A stretch of 64,000 bases of DNA from Marinobacter szutsaonensis (GCF_039523335.1 NZ_BAAAFC010000001.1:2356001-2420000), one strand, 5' to 3'. Counted from the first letter of the stretch, positions 33,696 through 42,754 are shown. Program-made: numbers and translations. Notes: generated by a model not told the origin, from the letters alone.

Positions 33696-34373
33696 ATGAC
33701 CATGCATCTGGCTTTCGACGTCTACGGCACCCTGGTGGACCCCATGGGTATGTCCGACCTGTTACGGCAGGACGCCGGCGATCAGGCCGAATCGGTCGCC
33801 GCCCTCTGGCGGGAGAAACAGCTGGAGTTCTCGTTCCGCAAAGGCCTGATGAAAGCCTACGAAGATTTCGGCGTCTGCACCCGCCAGGCCCTGCGCTACG
33901 CCATGGCTACCCGGAAACTGGTATTACCCCGGGAGCGGGAAGACGAACTGATGGCAGCCTACCTGGCGTTACCCGCGTTTTCCGATTCCCTGCCGGCGCT
34001 CCAGGCCCTGAAGGGAAAATATCCGCTGTTTGCATTCTCCAACGGCAGTTATCCGGCGCTGGAGAGGGTACTGGGACACAATAATCTGCTGGAGCAGTTC
34101 GACGGCCTGGTGTCGGTTGACGATATCAAGAGCTTCAAGCCGGATCCGGCGGTGTATACCTACGCACGGCGGGCAACGGGTGCCTGGGATCAACCGTTGT
34201 GTCTTGTTTCCAGTAATGCCTGGGACGTGATTGGTGCGAGGGCTGCGGGTTTGAAGGCGATCTGGGTGCAGCGTGACTCGGACAAGGTTTTTGAAGACTG
34301 GGGTATAGAGCCTATGGCAGTGATAAACAGCCTCTCTGAGCTGCCATCAGCGTTGGCAGGCCTCCAAGGTTAG
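33696..34373 (+). CDS. HAD-family haloacid dehalogenase type II
   Basis: A 225-residue HAD hydrolase of the L-2-haloacid dehalogenase type. Motif I is AFDVYGTLVDP (Asp nucleophile, Tyr replacing the usual second Asp, as in dehalogenases). Motif II is FAFSNGS, the Lys is in SFKPDPAVYTYA, and motif III is VSSNAWDVIGARAAGLKAIWVQR. It would remove halide from 2-haloacids, giving 2-hydroxy acids; many relatives act on other substrates. The start is ATG at 33696 after AAACGAGG; an in-frame upstream extension looks non-coding. Copy F of the hairpin repeat follows the stop. Confidence 0.83.
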   Translation: MTMHLAFDVYGTLVDPMGMSDLLRQDAGDQAESVAALWREKQLEFSFRKGLMKAYEDFGVCTRQALRYAMATRKLVLPREREDELMAAYLALPAFSDSLPALQALKGKYPLFAFSNGSYPALERVLGHNNLLEQFDGLVSVDDIKSFKPDPAVYTYARRATGAWDQPLCLVSSNAWDVIGARAAGLKAIWVQRDSDKVFEDWGIEPMAVINSLSELPSALAGLQG

Positions 34374-34383
34374 CGGAGGTGGG

Positions 34384-34483
34384 TGTCGGGAAGGGCTGTC
34401 CAAAACTGTGCGGAGCCATGGATGGCGGAGCTCAAGCGCCACAGGGATGTGCTTGAGCGGGTTTTGGACAGCCCTTCCCGACA
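34384..34483 (+). repeat. Family-1 hairpin repeat, copy F
   Basis: Perfect 23-bp arms at 34384-34406 and 34461-34483 enclose a 54-nt apex. The apex includes CCACAGGGATGTG, whose ACAGGGATGT fits the core of the published CsrA SELEX consensus. It lies between the convergent HAD and PhaC-like genes, so it may also terminate both. Confidence 0.88.
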
Positions 34484-34525
34484 TCCGCCGCCGTGCTCAG
34501 AGTCAGAGGCCTGAAAACCAAAAAT

Positions 34526-35677
34526 TCAGTCAGACCGTTCCGCTAGCCACTCGGCCATCTCTAACCAGCTCTCCCTGGGTGCCTTACTTCCCGCGAGAAT
34601 CCCCATATGCCCTCCGGGCACCACCCGAAACGTCTTGTCCCCGGAACTCACGTGGTCCATCACCCGCTTGGCGGCCCCCGGCGTCACCATCGTATCCTCA
34701 CTGCCGGCAATCGCCAGTAAGTTGGCGCTCACGTTCTCCAGCCGGGCAAGATCCTCACCGATCTGGATCTCACCCTTCGACAACTGATTATCGATCCACA
34801 CCCGAACCACCGTGTCCTGAATAATCCCGCCCGGATAAGCCACCATGCGATCCAGGAACGCCGAGGTCGTGGCATGACTGGTCACAAACTCCCGGTCCCC
34901 CAGCCGCACAATCAGCTCCCAGTAGCCCATCACGCTGCCAATCGGATTGGTCAGCTTGAACCCCAGGGTATTGGCCCACCCCGGCGTATGGAACCAGTGC
35001 GGTTTCAGGTTATGGATCCGGAAGCCCGTACGCTTGCGAATCACCTCGGCCGCCTCGGCAATGGCCTGGGAAGCAACCCCCATGAAGCCGGAGGCGTGGC
35101 TGTCGATGGGTGAGCCCAGCACAATGGCATTGCGCACATGCTGGTCCTGGCTCAGGGCGGAATAGAACAGGGTGAACATCCCGCCCATGCTCCAGCCATG
35201 CAGAGACAGCTCCTGCTCACCGCTGTGCTCACGGACCCGGTTCAGATAGGCGGGCAGCAACTCCGCCACATAGGTGTGCAGGTTGTAGTGGCTGTGTTCG
35301 CGCTTCGGCACACCCCAGTCAATCAGGTAGACCTCGAAACCCTTGGCACGAAGAAAACGGACCAGGCTGCGCTGGGGAAACAGGTCATAGATGAGCATAT
35401 TGACCGCCAGGGGCGGGATGATGACGATCGGGGTGCGGTGGGTGTTCCGTTCCACCGGAATGGTCAGATCGTCCAGTTCGATGAAATCTTCCTGCAGCGG
35501 CGGGTAGTAGCGCAGGCTGACCAGGCCGTCTGAATGGAGCGTCTCAAAGGGCGTCTGGCCGGCCTGGACCAGGCTGGCCGCCCGGAACACCCGGTCGAAG
35601 GCATTGCCGGCATAGATTGTAGTCTGGCGGGTCAGACCGGAGGTTTTGTCGAGCACCGACTTGAACGGGTTGGCCAT
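34526..35677 (-). CDS. PhaC-like alpha/beta hydrolase with Ser nucleophile
   Basis: A 383-residue alpha/beta hydrolase that aligns by eye with class III PHA synthase catalytic subunits: PIVIIPPLAVNMLIYDLFPQRSLV, FEVYLIDWGVPKREHSHY, and a C-terminal AGSEDTMVTPGAAKRV plus VVPGGHMGILAGS. The nucleophile motif is HGWSMGG, with Ser where PHA synthases use Cys, so it is more likely an esterase or depolymerase-like enzyme than a polymerase. The chosen ATG (35677) follows GGAAA. Function unproven. Confidence 0.78.
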   Translation of the reverse strand: MANPFKSVLDKTSGLTRQTTIYAGNAFDRVFRAASLVQAGQTPFETLHSDGLVSLRYYPPLQEDFIELDDLTIPVERNTHRTPIVIIPPLAVNMLIYDLFPQRSLVRFLRAKGFEVYLIDWGVPKREHSHYNLHTYVAELLPAYLNRVREHSGEQELSLHGWSMGGMFTLFYSALSQDQHVRNAIVLGSPIDSHASGFMGVASQAIAEAAEVIRKRTGFRIHNLKPHWFHTPGWANTLGFKLTNPIGSVMGYWELIVRLGDREFVTSHATTSAFLDRMVAYPGGIIQDTVVRVWIDNQLSKGEIQIGEDLARLENVSANLLAIAGSEDTMVTPGAAKRVMDHVSSGDKTFRVVPGGHMGILAGSKAPRESWLEMAEWLAERSD

Positions 35678-35873
35678 CGGGATTTCCATGGAACAGTTGA
35701 TCACACCAGTTTAGAGAAAACAGGAGGCAAGGCTAACCCCGCGAGGGTGTGATGCCTATGGCAAAACCGTCCACCGTGCCGGGCAAAGCGGTCACATCGG
35801 ACCACTGCCCATTATCGTCGGCCCTTGCTATCATGCGGCGCCATCGGACACAAAAACCAAAAGCAGGAAAGCC

Positions 35874-36770
35874 ATGCTCAGTTTCCTCCCGGCCCCGGTC
35901 AAGGGCGTACTCAATTCCATCCTACTCGGCATCAATACCCTTTTCTGGTGCATCCTGCTGTACATCCCGGCAATCCTGAAGCTGATCATTCCTATCAAGG
36001 GGTTCCGTGTCCTGTGCACCCGCTGGATCATCGCCATCGCCGAAGCCTGGGTGGCCTGCAACGTGGGCTGGATGAAGCTCACCCACGGGACCCGCTGGGA
36101 GGTGAAAGGTGCCGATGAGCTGGAACGGCAGAGCTGGTACCTGGTGCTGAGCAACCACCAGAGCTGGGTCGACATCCTGGCCATGCAGCGGGTATTCAAC
36201 AGGCGGGCGCCGTTCCTGAAGTTCTTCCTGAAGCAGCAACTGATCTGGGTGCCGGTGATCGGTCTGGCCTGGTGGGGCCTGGATTTCCCGTTCATGAAGC
36301 GCTACACCCGGGAATACCTGATCAAGCATCCGGAAAAGCGGGGTGAGGACCTCAAGGCCACCCGCCACGCCTGCGAGAAGTTCCGCTTCACCCCGGTGAG
36401 CGTGATGAACTTTGTCGAAGGCACCCGGTTTACCCAGGCCAAGCACGACAAACAGAAATCACCCTACAAGCACCTGCTGACCCCGAAGGCGGGCGGTGTG
36501 GCCTTTGTGCTGGACGCCATGGGCGATTCTATCGAGACCCTGGTGGACGTCACCATTGCCTATCCCGATGGCGCACCCACCTTCTGGGAGTTCCTCTGTG
36601 GCGAGGTGAAGGCTATCCGGATGGAGATCCACACCCAGACCATCCCGGAACACCTGAAGGGCCGGGATTATTCCGCCGACGCCGAACATCGGCGGAACGT
36701 GAAGAACTGGCTGGCGGAACTCTGGCAGGCGAAGGACGCCCGGCTGGAGCGGATGCTGGGAGATCAGTAA
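35874..36770 (+). CDS. PlsC/YihG-type 1-acylglycerol-phosphate acyltransferase
   Basis: A 298-residue membrane acyltransferase. The catalytic NHQSWVD (H-x4-D) is at about residue 95, followed by VMNFVEGTRFT, the EGT(R) substrate motif, and LTPKAGGVAFVLDAM. Two N-terminal membrane segments are present. It resembles E. coli YihG, which makes phosphatidic acid. A TATCAT box upstream near 35829 is a possible -10. It is divergent from the PhaC-like gene. Confidence 0.86.
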   Translation: MLSFLPAPVKGVLNSILLGINTLFWCILLYIPAILKLIIPIKGFRVLCTRWIIAIAEAWVACNVGWMKLTHGTRWEVKGADELERQSWYLVLSNHQSWVDILAMQRVFNRRAPFLKFFLKQQLIWVPVIGLAWWGLDFPFMKRYTREYLIKHPEKRGEDLKATRHACEKFRFTPVSVMNFVEGTRFTQAKHDKQKSPYKHLLTPKAGGVAFVLDAMGDSIETLVDVTIAYPDGAPTFWEFLCGEVKAIRMEIHTQTIPEHLKGRDYSADAEHRRNVKNWLAELWQAKDARLERMLGDQ

Positions 36771-36785
36771 ACGGACGGGGACGAC

Positions 36786-36989
36786 TCAGTCATCGTCCCC
36801 ATCCTCCACTTCATCGGGGTGCTCACGCTTGTAGCGTTCCCACTCTTCCCAGTCATGGGGCGTGCCGGCGTGGGGTCGGCGCAGATGCTTTGCGTGCTCC
36901 ATGGCGTTATGCCGCAGGCTGTGGTCCGGCTCCTCATCTTCCTTGTCAAAGCCGTATTTCTTCAGGAACTCTTGCGGGCTGATGGGCAT
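36786..36989 (-). CDS. Small acidic conserved-type protein of unknown function
   Basis: A 67-residue soluble protein, rich in Glu, Asp and His (HDWEEWERYKREHPDEVEDGDDD at the end, FLKKYGFDKEDEEPDHSLRHNAMEHAKHL before it). It has an ATG start with GGAG upstream. It sits between the acyltransferase and RNase II genes on the minus strand, 15 bp from the acyltransferase stop. No family recognised. The charged tail could bind metal; otherwise nothing can be said. Confidence 0.55.
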   Translation of the reverse strand: MPISPQEFLKKYGFDKEDEEPDHSLRHNAMEHAKHLRRPHAGTPHDWEEWERYKREHPDEVEDGDDD

Positions 36990-37050
36990 GGCGCACCTCC
37001 GTTAAAAGGCTGTGTCCTGTTAACTACGATGCGCCTGCCCGGTCGGTTTT

Positions 37051-39036
37051 TCAACGCTCCGCGGCGTCAGTACCGTTCTGGATTTCCTCGGCGTCCACCA
37101 GCTTGAAGTTGATCTGGCGGCGCTCGTCATCCACGCCGGCAAAGGTGACGTTCACCCGCTGCTCCAGCTGGAAGATGCGGCCGTTCTTGTTGTGCACCAG
37201 GCGCAGGGTCACCGGATCGAAGCTGAACTTGCCTTCCAGGTCCCGGCAGCTGACAAAGCCTTCGAGGCCATTGCCGTCCAGGCGCACAAAGAAGCCGGAG
37301 GGAACGGTCCGGCTGATGGTGCCGGCCATGGGTTCTTCGTTGAGGGACTTGGCGTAGTCGCTCTTGAGCCAGGCTTCCAGTGAGTTGGCGGCCTGGCGCG
37401 CGCGAATCTGGCTCGCCTGCAGGGCCTCGAGCTGCTGCGCGTTCAATGGCTTGATCGGCGTATCCCAGAGGCTGGCCTTGATCAGCCGGTGCACGTAGAA
37501 GTCGGAGAACTTGCGCAACGGTGAGGTGAAGGTGGTGTAGGCCGTCAGGCCCATGCCCTGGTGAGGTGCCGCCTCGAAGCCCAGTTCGGCCCGCGCCAGC
37601 TGACGGGAGATGATGGCCTTCACCGGCACCTCCGCCTCCAGTTCTTCGGTCTGTTTCATCAGGGCCTTGAAGCCCTCGGCCGAACTGGCATCCAGGTCCG
37701 CCAGGTGCGGCGCATGGCTCTCCAGCAGTTTGCGGATATTCTCGGCACGATCGTCGCGCAGGCCCGGGTGCTGGATGAACAGGCCTTCACCCCGCTGCCG
37801 CAGGAAGTCGGCGGCACAGCGGTTAGCGGCCACCATGCACTCCTCCACCAGGCGATGCGCCTCGTTCTGGACCGCCGGTTCGATCAACCGGATTCGCTTG
37901 TTCTCGTCCAGGCGCAGGCGGAATTCCGGCCGGTCGGTACTGAGCAGGGCGTGCTCGCTGCGCCATTTACGCAGGGCCGTAGCCGTCTGATGCAGCTGGT
38001 CCAGACTGTTGGCGACCGCATCCGGCAGGGCCTTGATCTCGTCGTCCTCCCGGCCCTCGATCAGGTGCGAAACCAGGTCATAGCTGAGCTTGCCCCTGGA
38101 GCGGATCACCGCCTGGTGGAAGCTGTAATCGCCCAGGCTGCCATCGTTGTTTACCTGCAGATCACACACCAGGGCCAGGCGCTTCACCTCCGGCATCAAG
38201 GAACACAGACGGGTGCTGATGGCGTCCGGCAGCATGGGCAGTGGTTCGCCCGGAAAATAGATCGCCGTGGCCCGGTTGAATGCCTCTTCCTCCGCCGGTG
38301 TGCCCGGTTTGATGACTGCGGTCGGGTCGGCGATGGCGATGGACAGGGTCCAGCCGGTGGCGTTGGGCGTGGCCATCAGGGCATCGTCCATGTCCTGGGT
38401 GCCCGGGCTATCGATGGTCACGTAGGGCTGGTCGGTACGATCTTCCCGGCCTTCGTAATGGGCCTCCAGGCTGTCCTCGCTCAGGCTGTCCGCCTGTTTC
38501 TGGACCGACTCCGGCCAGGTGTCGGCGAGGTCGAAGCTGGCCAGGGTAAAGGAGCGTTCGATGCCGGGCTCACCAGCCTTGCCGATGATCCGCAGTACCT
38601 GGGCCTGGCCCTTGCCGTCCTTGAACGGGTGGCGATGGATCTGGCAGTAGATGTAATCGTCCGGCTGGGCGCCCTTGCGTTCCTTGGGCGGAATGAAAAT
38701 CCAGCGGTTGATGCCCGGGGTGTCCGGGGCCACGAAGTGGCCCTTGCCCTTGATCAGGTAACGGCCGACAAAGGTGGTCAGGTGGGTTTCCAGCACTTCG
38801 TCCACCACGCCCTGGGTCTTGCCCTTTTCCACCTCGTGCTCGGTGACGTTGACGCGGTCGCCCGGCAGCACTTTCTGCATCTCCTCGGGGGGGAGAAACA
38901 CATCGCGGCCCTCATCGAGGGCAACAAAGCCGAAGCGCCCGTTGGTGGCCTTAACGGTGCCGGGGAAGACCACCTTGTTTTCCTTGATATCGGTTTTGAG
39001 CTGGCGCAATTGACTGAGAGCGTCGGCGTTGAGCAT
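37051..39036 (-). CDS. rnb: Exoribonuclease II (RNB family)
   Basis: A 661-residue 3'-5' exoribonuclease of the RNase II type. N-terminal cold-shock domains (residues ~15-170) are followed by the RNB domain with TIDSPGTQDMDDAL (catalytic Asp cluster) and the C-terminal S1 domain (GFFVRLDGNGLEGFVSCRDL). The length is nearer RNase II (644) than RNase R (813), and the basic tail of RNase R is absent. The start is ATG of MLNADALS at 39036; a longer frame begins at a TTG. It degrades single-stranded mRNA in the cytoplasm. Confidence 0.87.
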   Translation of the reverse strand: MLNADALSQLRQLKTDIKENKVVFPGTVKATNGRFGFVALDEGRDVFLPPEEMQKVLPGDRVNVTEHEVEKGKTQGVVDEVLETHLTTFVGRYLIKGKGHFVAPDTPGINRWIFIPPKERKGAQPDDYIYCQIHRHPFKDGKGQAQVLRIIGKAGEPGIERSFTLASFDLADTWPESVQKQADSLSEDSLEAHYEGREDRTDQPYVTIDSPGTQDMDDALMATPNATGWTLSIAIADPTAVIKPGTPAEEEAFNRATAIYFPGEPLPMLPDAISTRLCSLMPEVKRLALVCDLQVNNDGSLGDYSFHQAVIRSRGKLSYDLVSHLIEGREDDEIKALPDAVANSLDQLHQTATALRKWRSEHALLSTDRPEFRLRLDENKRIRLIEPAVQNEAHRLVEECMVAANRCAADFLRQRGEGLFIQHPGLRDDRAENIRKLLESHAPHLADLDASSAEGFKALMKQTEELEAEVPVKAIISRQLARAELGFEAAPHQGMGLTAYTTFTSPLRKFSDFYVHRLIKASLWDTPIKPLNAQQLEALQASQIRARQAANSLEAWLKSDYAKSLNEEPMAGTISRTVPSGFFVRLDGNGLEGFVSCRDLEGKFSFDPVTLRLVHNKNGRIFQLEQRVNVTFAGVDDERRQINFKLVDAEEIQNGTDAAER

Positions 39037-39132
39037 GTAAGAGGAACCTGGCTGCAAAAAATTGGATGTTGGGGCGGAGTATAACGGTTATGAAAGCGGC
39101 CGTCAGATACGGTGTGGTAACTCCGCCCGCTC

Positions 39133-39807
39133 CTAGATTTCCGCCCAGAACCGCTGCAGGTTCGCCAGGGATTTGGTCAGCAAATCAAATTCCGCCGTTT
39201 TGCCTTCACGCTCAAAGATCTGGCGGCGGGCGGTGTCGAGGTCAAAGAGTACTTCACGTTGCGCCGGGTCACGGATGGTGCTCTGGATCCAGCCGATGGC
39301 GACCCGCCGTTGGCCCTTTGTCACCGGCTCAACTCGATGCAGTGTGGATGAGGGATAAACCACGGCGGAACCAGCCGGGAGTTTGTAGGACTGCTCGCCG
39401 GCGGTGGTGTCCGTTACCAGTTCACCGCCGTCATAACTGTCCGGATCATCGAGAAACAGGGTAAAGGAGATATCGGTGCGGATCCGGTTCTCGCCCCGGC
39501 CCATGACCGGATCATCCACATGGTTGCCGTAGGTCATCCCGTCCCGGTAGCGGCTGAACAGGATGGGCGTCATCCTGCGGGGGCGAACGGCCATCTGGAA
39601 CACGGGATGGCCCGTCAGGGCCGCCTCGACTTCGGCCCGTAATTCTTTCCCCTGAGCGCTGCCTGATGCCATCTGTTCGTTATTCTTGACGAGCCGCGCA
39701 TGCCAGCCGGCGGTTTTACGGCCATCCTCGAACTGGCCGTCATCCAGTGCCGCACGGATTCGGGAAACCTGCTCTGGTGTCAGGATGTTGCCTATGCACA
39801 GAATCAT
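39133..39807 (-). CDS. piuC: PiuC-type Fe(II)/2-oxoglutarate dioxygenase (PKHD hydroxylase)
   Basis: A 224-residue PKHD-type hydroxylase of the PiuC/YbiX family. Iron ligands are in YGNHVDDP (H-x-D) and STLHRVEPV (distal His), with RRVAIGWIQS supplying the 2-oxoglutarate Arg. PiuC genes in pseudomonads are iron-repressed and lie beside siderophore receptor genes. Here the Fur-like box at 39824-39842 ends 17 bp before the start. The substrate is unknown. Divergent from the Gly/Glu-rich protein. Confidence 0.86.
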   Translation of the reverse strand: MILCIGNILTPEQVSRIRAALDDGQFEDGRKTAGWHARLVKNNEQMASGSAQGKELRAEVEAALTGHPVFQMAVRPRRMTPILFSRYRDGMTYGNHVDDPVMGRGENRIRTDISFTLFLDDPDSYDGGELVTDTTAGEQSYKLPAGSAVVYPSSTLHRVEPVTKGQRRVAIGWIQSTIRDPAQREVLFDLDTARRQIFEREGKTAEFDLLTKSLANLQRFWAEI

Positions 39808-39823
39808 GGTCGCTCCATTGTGT

Positions 39824-39842
39824 AATGGGAATAATTTGCAAT
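39824..39842. promoter_or_regulatory. Possible Fur box before piuC
   Basis: AATGGGAATAATTTGCAAT matches the symmetric form AATGAGAATGATTCTCATT at 13-14 of 19 positions by eye. It lies 17-35 bp upstream of piuC and about 97 bp upstream of the divergent Gly/Glu-rich gene. Confidence 0.45.
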
Positions 39843-39938
39843 TAGATCACTGTTTGAAGCATCATGCCGCAACTGGTACCAGTCATCAATGTCGCTGTCG
39901 ATTCGATAGCGGGCGGACGGTTAAAAGGAGCATTCTGC

Positions 39939-40880
39939 ATGAAAGATCAGAAACTGAAACTCTGGATGGGCGTCGGCGTGGCGACGCTGCTGGCCAGCTC
40001 GGGCGCCTGGGCTGATGAAGGCGGTGAATCCGGTCACGAGGAAATGGTTAAAGCCGGCGACCATGGCGGTGAAGGCGGCGAAAACCACGGCGGAGAAGGT
40101 GGTGAAGGAGGTGAGCACCACGGCGGCGAAATGGGTGAGGCCTTCAGTTACTTTGCCGCTGGTGGCGAAGGCGGAGAAGGTGGAGAAGGTGGAGAAGGTG
40201 GAGAAGGTGGAGAAGGTGGATCTTCTTCCGCTCCGGCACTTTCCGACGGCGCCCAGATCGCGATGATCCACATGATGCAGGGCCACCTGATGGCTGCGCG
40301 GGAGCTGATCAAGGCTGGCGAGGTTGCCGAAGGTCGTCCGCACCTGACTCATCCCTGGGTTGAGGTTTACCCCATGGCCGAGCGCGGCCTCAAGGCCCAC
40401 GATCAGGGTGAGCTGGGCAAGCATCTGAAAGCCTTGGCGGAGCAGGCCGGAGGGGTTGAGAAGTGGTCGGATGTCAGTGCCGACTTCAACGCGGCCTGGA
40501 AGTCGCTGGACGGCGCCGTTTCAGCCATTTCCGGTGATCAGCCGGAGTCTCCGGCCACGGTCGCGAAAGTCATGCTGTCCCTGACCAAGCAGGCCGTGCT
40601 CGAGTATGATGAAGCGCTTGAAGAGGGCCGTTTCGTCGCGGTGCACGAGTACCAGGATGGTCGTGGCTTTGTGTTGGCCGCCAGGGAGTACCTGGAAGGC
40701 AACAAGGCGGGTCTGATGAAGCAGAACAAGGAAGCCTGGCGCGACGCCAACAAGGTGCTCAACGAGCTGCAGAAGGCCTGGCCGACGGCAGTGCCGCCAA
40801 CCGATCCGGCTGTAAAACCGGCGGATCTCTACGCCGCCCAAGCCAAGCTCGAGCTGGCTCTGGCACCCTATCTGTATTGA
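39939..40880 (+). CDS. Secreted protein with His/Gly/Glu-rich repeat tract
   Basis: A 313-residue exported protein. The signal peptide ends near SSGAWA. Residues ~27-95 are a tract of Gly, Glu and His, including GGENHGGEGGEGGEHHGGE and a run of GGE triplets encoded by 9-bp direct repeats near 40164-40219. The remaining ~210 residues look helical (IHMMQGHLMAARELIKAGEVAEGRPHLTHPW). The ATG at 39939 has AAAAGGAG 8 nt upstream. Divergent from piuC; iron-linked expression is possible if the Fur-like box serves both. Family not recognised; a metal-binding role is a guess from composition. Confidence 0.72.
   Translation: MKDQKLKLWMGVGVATLLASSGAWADEGGESGHEEMVKAGDHGGEGGENHGGEGGEGGEHHGGEMGEAFSYFAAGGEGGEGGEGGEGGEGGEGGSSSAPALSDGAQIAMIHMMQGHLMAARELIKAGEVAEGRPHLTHPWVEVYPMAERGLKAHDQGELGKHLKALAEQAGGVEKWSDVSADFNAAWKSLDGAVSAISGDQPESPATVAKVMLSLTKQAVLEYDEALEEGRFVAVHEYQDGRGFVLAAREYLEGNKAGLMKQNKEAWRDANKVLNELQKAWPTAVPPTDPAVKPADLYAAQAKLELALAPYLY
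40164..40219 (+). repeat. 9-bp tandem repeats encoding GGE units
   Basis: Successive copies of GGTGGAGAA (with variants at the left end) run through this stretch, coding Gly-Gly-Glu. Near-identical units suggest recent slippage, and copy number would change in steps of three residues without a frameshift. Confidence 0.8.
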
Positions 40881-40881
40881 A

Positions 40882-40910
40882 CAAAACCCACCGGGGCTCC
40901 GGCCCCGGTT
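40882..40910 (-). terminator. Hairpin terminator between convergent genes
   Basis: ACCGGGGC (40890-40897) pairs with GCCCCGGT (40902-40909) over a 4-nt loop. On the minus strand it is followed by GGGTTTTGTT, fitting termination of the diguanylate cyclase gene. No T-run on the plus side. Confidence 0.6.
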
Positions 40911-42676
40911 CAAGCGCCCGGCGAAACGGTGGTTTCGTCGGAGCGGGTGATACAGACTCTGTTGCGGCCCTGTTCCTTGGCCGTATACAGGGAGCGGTCT
41001 GCCTGCCGGAGGATGGTGTCGCTGTTTTCACCGGGTTGGCAAAGATGGCCGCCAATGCTGACCGTGACGGGCATCCCGGTTTTGAGACTCTCCTGCTCGA
41101 CTGCCAACCGGATACGGCTACTGATCTGCTCCAGCACTACAGGATCGCAGGGCGACAGTAGCACCACGAATTCATCACCCCCCCAACGGCCGGGATGATC
41201 ATAAGGGCGCACGTTGGCCTTGAGCCAGAGCGCAACGCGGCACAGAATCTCGTCCCCCGCCTGGTGCCCGCTTTGGTCATTGATGGCCTTGAAGTGATCG
41301 ATATCGAGCCAGATAAGGCCAAAACTCTGGTTATCCCTGCGGGCCCGTTCAATTTCCGCATCCAGCAGTTCATCCAGCCCGCGTCGGTTCTTCAGCCCGG
41401 TGAGGGCGTCAATTCTCGCCAGTCGGTGAAGCTCCTCGGTACGATGGGCCACCTGGTGTTCAAGGTCACGGGTATTGAGCTGGACCCGGTTGGCCATGGT
41501 TTCGAAGTGGTCCACCAGGCGACCGATCTCGTTGTCCGGCTTGGGCAGGTAGGGAAGGTCGAAGTTGCCACCCCGGAGGCGCTTGGTGGCGTCCTCCAGT
41601 GCCAGTATCGGTCGCAGGATGCGGGACTGGATGATCAGGTGGAACAGCACCAGTGAGACCAGCAGGCTGACCAGGAAGACCGCGACCAGGGGCCAGAGGT
41701 AACTGGGAGGCACCAGGGTATTCAGATCCAGCAGGGTGATTTCGAACCAGCCGATGGTGGGCAGAAAGGCAACCCCGGCCAGGTGCTTGCGGCCGTCCAC
41801 GGTCACGAATCCGCTCTCCACGGCACCAACACGGCCCTCCCGCTGCTTGAGCATCTGCAGCATGCCAAGGATCTGTTGCTTGTCCTGGGAATCCTCGAAC
41901 AGCAGGTCGACGGTGTTCTTCTGACCTTCGGGCTTGATGATACTGGCGAAATCGATGTAGTTGCGGTCCCGGTACAGCTGGATGGCACCGTTGTAGTCGA
42001 CGAACAGCGTGGTGATGCCTTCCTGCCCGATATCCACGATATCTTGCAGGAAATCGTCCAGGTTCAGGCCGGTGCCCACCATCCCGACGATTTCACCCTG
42101 CTCATTGCGCATCAGCACGTCGATCCAGAGCTTAGTCACGCCCAGTTCCACATCCGGATTGACGTTCAGGTGGAAATCCCGCCCTTCGTCAATGAGCTGG
42201 AAGAACCACGCATCGTCGGGCTTGTTGGCGTCCAGGGTGTAGCGGTACTGGTCGCCGGCATACTGGTTTGCGGCGTTGTTGTAGTAGTAATGGCCGTTCT
42301 GGCGAAGCGCGACGAAATAGCTGTTGTCCCGGAAATTGGAGCGGAAGCTTTCCATCTGCCGGATGGCTTGCGTTTTCAGGTCGGGATCGTCGGGGGTCTG
42401 TGCCCACTGGATCAGGGTTGACGAACTGGCCATCTGCCTGGCGAGACCGATCTCACGCTCCAGGGATTGCAGCAGGCGGGCACTGTCATAACGGACCTGG
42501 ATCTCCGCGACTTGCTGGCCCCAGCGTTCGATAATGTCCTCGGAGAGCTCGCGATAAGCCAACCAGGAGGCGGTCGCCGCCACGATGATCAAGGTTGCAG
42601 CGAGGCCGAGAATGCGGGTTTTGAGACTCAAGGGGTGTCCTTGCCAATGTTCCGTTTGAGACCTGCTTCTCATCAT
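40910..42676 (-). CDS. Membrane sensor diguanylate cyclase (Cache-HAMP-GGDEF)
   Basis: A 588-residue two-membrane-segment receptor. A periplasmic sensing region (~residues 45-325) of Cache type (FQLIDEGRDFHLNVNPDVELGVTKLWIDV) is followed by a membrane segment, a HAMP helix pair (RILRPILALEDATKRLRGGNF) and a GGDEF domain. The active loop is RWGGDEFVVLL, intact, so it should make c-di-GMP. An inhibitory RxxD site is not obvious. It converges with the Gly/Glu-rich gene. The ligand is unknown. Confidence 0.88.
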   Translation of the reverse strand: MMRSRSQTEHWQGHPLSLKTRILGLAATLIIVAATASWLAYRELSEDIIERWGQQVAEIQVRYDSARLLQSLEREIGLARQMASSSTLIQWAQTPDDPDLKTQAIRQMESFRSNFRDNSYFVALRQNGHYYYNNAANQYAGDQYRYTLDANKPDDAWFFQLIDEGRDFHLNVNPDVELGVTKLWIDVLMRNEQGEIVGMVGTGLNLDDFLQDIVDIGQEGITTLFVDYNGAIQLYRDRNYIDFASIIKPEGQKNTVDLLFEDSQDKQQILGMLQMLKQREGRVGAVESGFVTVDGRKHLAGVAFLPTIGWFEITLLDLNTLVPPSYLWPLVAVFLVSLLVSLVLFHLIIQSRILRPILALEDATKRLRGGNFDLPYLPKPDNEIGRLVDHFETMANRVQLNTRDLEHQVAHRTEELHRLARIDALTGLKNRRGLDELLDAEIERARRDNQSFGLIWLDIDHFKAINDQSGHQAGDEILCRVALWLKANVRPYDHPGRWGGDEFVVLLSPCDPVVLEQISSRIRLAVEQESLKTGMPVTVSIGGHLCQPGENSDTILRQADRSLYTAKEQGRNRVCITRSDETTVSPGA

Positions 42677-42754
42677 AGAACACTGGCGAAGGACAGTGTA
42701 GGAAAAATAGACAGAAGTCGGAGCCTGCCATGTGCGACAGGCATCCGTCAGCCG

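Noticed and set aside
37561..39084. 507-codon frame opposite RNase II
   Set aside because: Same reason: mirror of a well-defined RNB-family gene.
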